DNA of 64,000 nucleotides from Pseudisothecium myosuroides. Taxonomy: Eukaryota > Streptophyta > Bryopsida > Hypnales > Lembophyllaceae. The notes below the pieces were generated by a model. The model was not told the DNA's origin. It saw only the letters and a list, made by a program, of their open reading frames with translations, and searched no databases. The stretch is from positions 7,440,001 through 7,504,000 of the forward strand of contig OX637297.1 of assembly GCA_951799445.1 (NCBI GenBank), read 5' to 3'. The translations under genes and the position numbers were made by a program. Of the stretch, positions 59,687 to 64,000 are shown one piece after another. Position 1 is the stretch's first letter, and every line of letters starts with the position of its first letter.

Positions 59687-60189
59687 TGTGGGCGCTAGAT
59701 TACCCACCCTTGATAATAAAGCGAACACCGACCAGGTTCTATGCCTTTATCCACATTTTTTAATATATGGGGGTGATGTGAGCGCGGTCCACTGTGCCTT
59801 CCAAGCAATGGATCTTTTTTGCTAACGTTTCCTAAGTGTCGTGGATGGCAGCGAATAATTAGTAATGCATGTAGTAACTCACAAGTTAACTGCGATGTTT
59901 AGAGTGATGGTGAAATCCGAACTCCCTAATTATCTATCCTATGTCGAGGGTCGACTGAGTAGTCGGCGTCATTTATAACGTCCCTAACTACCTAAAAAGG
60001 GGAACCCCTATGTTCCTTCCATGAACCCCTAAGACTATCTTGGGTTTCTAAGACTTCACCTAGGAGTTCTACTTTTAAAAACTACCCCTAAAGTTCCAAC
60101 TTCGGAATGTAACTCTAGATTTTACTTCTTTAACTTGATTCTTAAATATTAACTACCGACTTGTGCTCGATGTTTTGACTTTTGACTCT

Positions 60190-60485
60190 AGGTTTCTATT
60201 CCTAAATTAACTCTAAGATTTACCCTTGAATTTTAACTCTATGTTTTAACTTTTAACTCTAAGTTTTTACTCCTAAATTAACTCTAAGATTTACCCTTGA
60301 ATTTTAACTCTATGTTTTAACTTTTAACTCTAAGTTTTTACTCCTAAATTAACTCTAAGATTTACCCTTGAATTTTAACTCTATGTTTTAACTTTTAATG
60401 CTAAGTTTTTACTCCTAAATTAACTCTAAGATTTACCCTTGAATTTTAACTCTATGTTTTAACTTTTAACTCTAAGTTTTTACTT
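60190..60485. repeat. 71-bp tandem repeat
   Basis: Four consecutive copies of a unit containing AACTCTAAGATTTACCCTTG and TAACTCTATGTTTTAACTTT, nearly identical, inside LTR-like copy A. Confidence 0.9.
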
Positions 60486-62214
60486 CTAGAATTAATTCTA
60501 AATTTTAACCTCTAGGTTTGACTCTATGTTTTCACTTTGACTCTAGATCTTTTCTACTTCCAACAACTAACTCTAACTTTAACTTCTACCTCTTAACTTT
60601 TAGCTTCTACTTTTAGCCTTTCACTATAACTTTTTACTCCCCAATTGACTCTAAAGTTTAACCTTTAAATTTAATCTTAACTTTTGACTTTTGACTTTTG
60701 ACTTTCTACTTCCAACTTTAATCCTATCGTTTTAATCCTAGTTTAACTCTAAGTGTTATCCTCCTAAATTTAATTCCAACTTTTAACTCTAGGGCTTAAC
60801 TTCTAAACTTACTTCCACAATTTACTCTGAGTTTTGACTTCTAATTTTAACTCTATTTCTAACTAAAAATCTACTCGTAATTTCTACCCCCTAAATTTAG
60901 TCCAAGGTTTTATTTTTTTAATTTCTACTTCCCACTCGGAATTTTTTACTCCTAATTAACCCTAACTTCCTTTTCTAAACTACCCTAAGGTTTCACTGGA
61001 AATTTTAATCCCCTAAGTTAAACTTCCAAATTAATCCTACTTTTTAACTTCCCAAAGTTAACTCTAGAGTTTGACCTTAGAATTTTAACTTTAAGAAATA
61101 AAATGTAAATTGATTCTAATTCTAACCGCTAATTAATCCCTAATTTTAATCCTACATTCTCTTTCTAATTTAAACCCCTAAGGTCCGTCCATGATTCTTT
61201 TTGGATGATTTCTACTCAAAATTCCTCCGTCCTACCCCCTACCGCTTAACTTAGCCTAACGCGGTCAGTTTACGGTCAAATCTTAATTATAAGATGTTTT
61301 CGGAAACCCCTATCACTAATCTATAGACTTTTGAATCTAAACTTCTAATTTGCACTAATCACGGATGCTAATCACGTTCTAAGGGCTGATTAGGAAAATA
61401 AATGCTAATTAGGGAGAAACATCAAAGACTAAATCAAAAACTCACCTCTTCACTACCGGTGTCGGAAATGACTTCGTCCACGTCCACGTGTACATCCTCA
61501 CGCTCCATGGTAGTCTTTGGCTTTGTTTTGAATTTTTCTTCAAGCTCACCGCTTATTGAGAAAATATTACAATTTTTGATGATCTAAACTCCCTCTTTTC
61601 CTTCCTCCTTTTCTTTTCTTTCTTCCCCTCTCTTCTACACTAGCACTATTCCACCTAAGCTTTTATGAGTCTTACACTATGGTTTCAAACTACGAGAAGG
61701 TTTTAAATGTTCTTCCTACCCTCTTACACAATTTGCCTTTGTGTCATCCTAATCCTCCTCCCAACGGTCACCACAAATTCTCAAGATTTCCTTTTCTAAT
61801 CCTACCTAAGCCTAAGCCTAGGTCACTATTTATCGTCTCTCTCACCTCTCCCCTATTTCATTCGATTGTTCTCTATCCTTCCTCCATTGTGTGTAGAGTG
61901 TTTTGTAGTTGTTGGTGAGGGTGAGACTTCCTTGTGTGCAGGTACGGTGGTGCTCCGCTCTTTTCTCCCTTCTCCCTTTTTGATTTTAGACCCTAATCCC
62001 TACTTAGCAATAGGTCAGCCCCCCATTTTCCTTTGTTTTGTTTATCTAGTGTGAGAGAAACCAAAAATCAAGAAAAAGGAGTTCAAAAATGGGGACCGAA
62101 TTGGGGCCCCAATTGCCTGCCGGACCAAGCCTGGCCTCCCGGCTGGCTGGCTAGCTGCTGGGGGGTTGGGTTCAAAAATAAATAAATAAATTATTTATTT
62201 ATTTGTTTTCTTTT

Positions 62215-62720
62215 GATATCGGATGATGTGACCTGGTCTGTTCTGGCTCTCGACTTGATCAAGTCTGTTTGGTTCCCAACTTGATCTGGTCTGTTTGGTT
62301 CTCGATTGATCTGGTCTGTTTGGTTCTCGACTTAATCTGGTCTGTTTTGGCTCTGGACCTTGACTACTAAGGGAAAACTGGATTTTTGGGCAAACTGGAT
62401 TTTTGGGCAAACTGGATTTTTGGTGAACTAAGGGAAAGAAAACTTGGAGAAAATAGAACTTAGGGAAAATAGAACTTGGGGAAAACAACTTGGAGAAAAT
62501 AGGACTTGAGGGAAATAGAACTTGGGGAAAATAAGACTTGGGAAAAATAGAACTTAGGGAAAATAGGACTTGAGGGAAATAGAACTAAGGGAAAATAAGA
62601 CTTGGGGAAAATAGAACTTGGGGAACAACTTAGTCACACTAAAACTTGGGGAACACTCAGACTCACTAAACACTTGGGGAGCAACTTAGACACACTAAAC
62701 ACTTGGGGAACAACTAAACT
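62215..62720. repeat. Short tandem repeats in LTR-like copy A
   Basis: Four units of GATCTGGTCTGTTTGGTTCT-type sequence (62225-62350), then about a dozen copies of AGGGAAAATAGAACTTGG-like 18-24-bp units (62440-62630) and AACTTAGACACACTAAACAC-like units. No coding content. Confidence 0.8.
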
Positions 62721-62998
62721 AAAAAAAACGTTGGGATTAACTAAACTTCACTAAATGCAAAGGAACCTACATATCTTGGAAGCTAAACTCTGGAGGTTTC
62801 CACAAAGGTCTTGGAAACTAGACTTTGGAACTAAACACGAGGGGGGTGCAAAGCTTCGCCGTTAGATTGGTTTTAACACCAACTTTAGGACTTCTTGGCA
62901 CCTCGGGGGTTCAAAGCTCCGCCGTCTACACTTTTAACACACGCTTTAGGACTTCAACTTCGTCACTAGTTCAAAGCTTCGCCGTCCCGAAGGGGGGT

Positions 62999-64000
62999 TG
63001 TGGGCGCTAGATTACCCACCCTTGGTAATAGAGCAAACACCGACCAGGTTCTATGCCTTTATCCACATTTTTTAATATATGGGGGTGATGTGAGCGCAGT
63101 CCACTGTGCCTTCCAAGCAATGGATCTTTTTTGCTAACGTTTCCTAAGGGTCGTGGATGGCAGCGAATAATTAGTAATTCATGTAGTAACTCACAAGTTA
63201 ACTGCGATGTTCAGGGTGATGGTGAAATTCTAACTCCCTAACTATCTATCCTATGTCGAGGGTAGACTGGGTAGTTGGCGTCATTTCTAACGTCCCTGAC
63301 TACATAAAAAGGGGAACCCCTATGTTCCTTCCATGAACCTCTAAGACTATCGTGGGTTTTTAAGACTCCACCTAGAAGTTCTACTTCCAAAGACTAACTC
63401 TAAAGTTTGACCCTTACTCTAATCTTCAACCTCTAAATGAAACTCTAGATTTTTACTCTCTATTCTATTCTAAATTTATCCCTTCTAAATTTAGCTCTAC
63501 GGTTTTGACTTTTAACTCTAGGTTTTTACTTCTAAATCAACTTCGACTCCTAACTTCCAAGTTTTAACCTTCTAGGGTAATTCTAAGTTTCACTTCTAAT
63601 TCTATGTCATTATTTCTAAACTACTCTAAGATTTACCCTCTAAAGTTAACTCTAACTTTTCACTTTTTATTGTAGATTTTTACTCCTAATTTAACTCTAG
63701 GTCTTTGACTTTTAACTCTAAATTTTTACTTCTAAAATTAATCTCCAATTTTAACCTCTAGGTTTGACTCTACGTTTTCACTTTGACTCTAGATTTTTCT
63801 ACTAACTCTAAAATTTTACTTTTACTTCTAACTTTTAACTTCTACTTTTAGCTTTTCACTCTCACTTTTTACTCCCCAATTGACTAAAATTTAACCTCTT
63901 AATTTAATCTAAACTTTTGACTTTTGACTTTTGACTTCTACTTCCAAATTTAATCCTATCGTTTTAATCCTAGATTAGCTCTAAATGTTATCCTCCTAAA
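62999..64000. repeat. LTR-like repeat, copy B (runs off the window)
   Basis: Restarts TGTGGGCGCTAGATTACCCA and follows copy A closely through the TCGTGGATGGCAGCGAATAA segment and the CTCTAA-rich part to the window edge. Either a tandem LTR arrangement or one copy inserted in another. Confidence 0.7.

Larger units (their letters stand above)
59687..62998. repeat. LTR-like repeat, copy A
   Basis: Begins TGTGGGCGCTAGATTACCCA, then GACCAGGTTCTATGCC and TGCCTTCCAAGCAATGGATC, like the start of the solo LTR at 10266. It continues as pyrimidine-rich CTCTAA/TTTAACTT text, then TTCAAAGCTTCGCCGTC motifs (62845-62990). No retrotransposon proteins seen. It ends where an identical start recurs 3,312 bp later. 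Confidence 0.65.

Overview
The window looks like a nuclear segment from a land plant, most likely a repeat-rich pericentromeric or centromeric region. Evidence is plant-type TTTAGGG-like telomeric remnants (about 15.20-15.35 kb), GT-AG introns, a MULE transposase with a SWIM finger, and two unrelated ~175-178 bp satellites with higher-order repeat structure. The gene families recall bryophytes or other seedless plants, but that is an impression and not a demonstration. I see no ordinary housekeeping gene; nearly everything is mobile DNA nested in mobile DNA.

Layout. (1) A ~178-bp satellite occupies 1-4254, 6052-6777 and 32583-33986; these were one array before two insertions. (2) A ~1.8-kb element (4255-6051) has 15-bp terminal inverted repeats (TIRs) and an 8-bp target duplication. 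(3) A 25.8-kb element (6778-32582) has perfect 23-bp TIRs and a CATT target duplication. It holds a decayed DUF7869-like putative transposase gene split by a 2.19-kb solo LTR, a second satellite array (HOR 1,213 bp), two TTAA-type MITEs, a decayed gene with ParB-like and DNA-methyltransferase-like domains, an FCP1-type phosphatase gene cut short by a CACTA MITE, and an intact 304-residue unknown ORF. Dozens of copies of an imperfect ~20-bp palindrome (core TATCTTCG-nn-CGAAGATA) are scattered through it. (4) From 33987 a third, unassigned transposase-like gene on the minus strand is split into 57.7-55.07 kb (5' part) and 37.06-35.0 kb (3' part). (5) Between the halves lies an ~18.0-kb MULE (37057-55072) with imperfect TIRs and a ~9-bp target duplication. 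It carries a two-exon MULE transposase gene on minus and, divergently on plus, a multi-exon gene for a ParB-like/DNA-methyltransferase-like protein. (6) 59.2-64 kb is a minisatellite followed by two direct copies of the LTR-like repeat seen in the solo LTR.

How the parts may work together. Two structurally unrelated large DNA transposons both carry a gene joining a ParB/sulfiredoxin-like domain to a beta-class N4/N6 DNA-methyltransferase-like fold. In the MULE this gene is head-to-head with the transposase, an arrangement reminiscent of VANDAL MULEs that carry anti-silencing genes. The 25.8-kb element in addition carries a dispersed palindrome that could be a binding site for one of its own proteins. 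These functional links are inference; element ends, target duplications, nested order and exon phases are read from the sequence. Most disrupted genes show in-frame TAG, TAA or TGA codons that one C-to-T change from CAG, CAA or CGA would explain, as expected from long methylation of silenced transposons.
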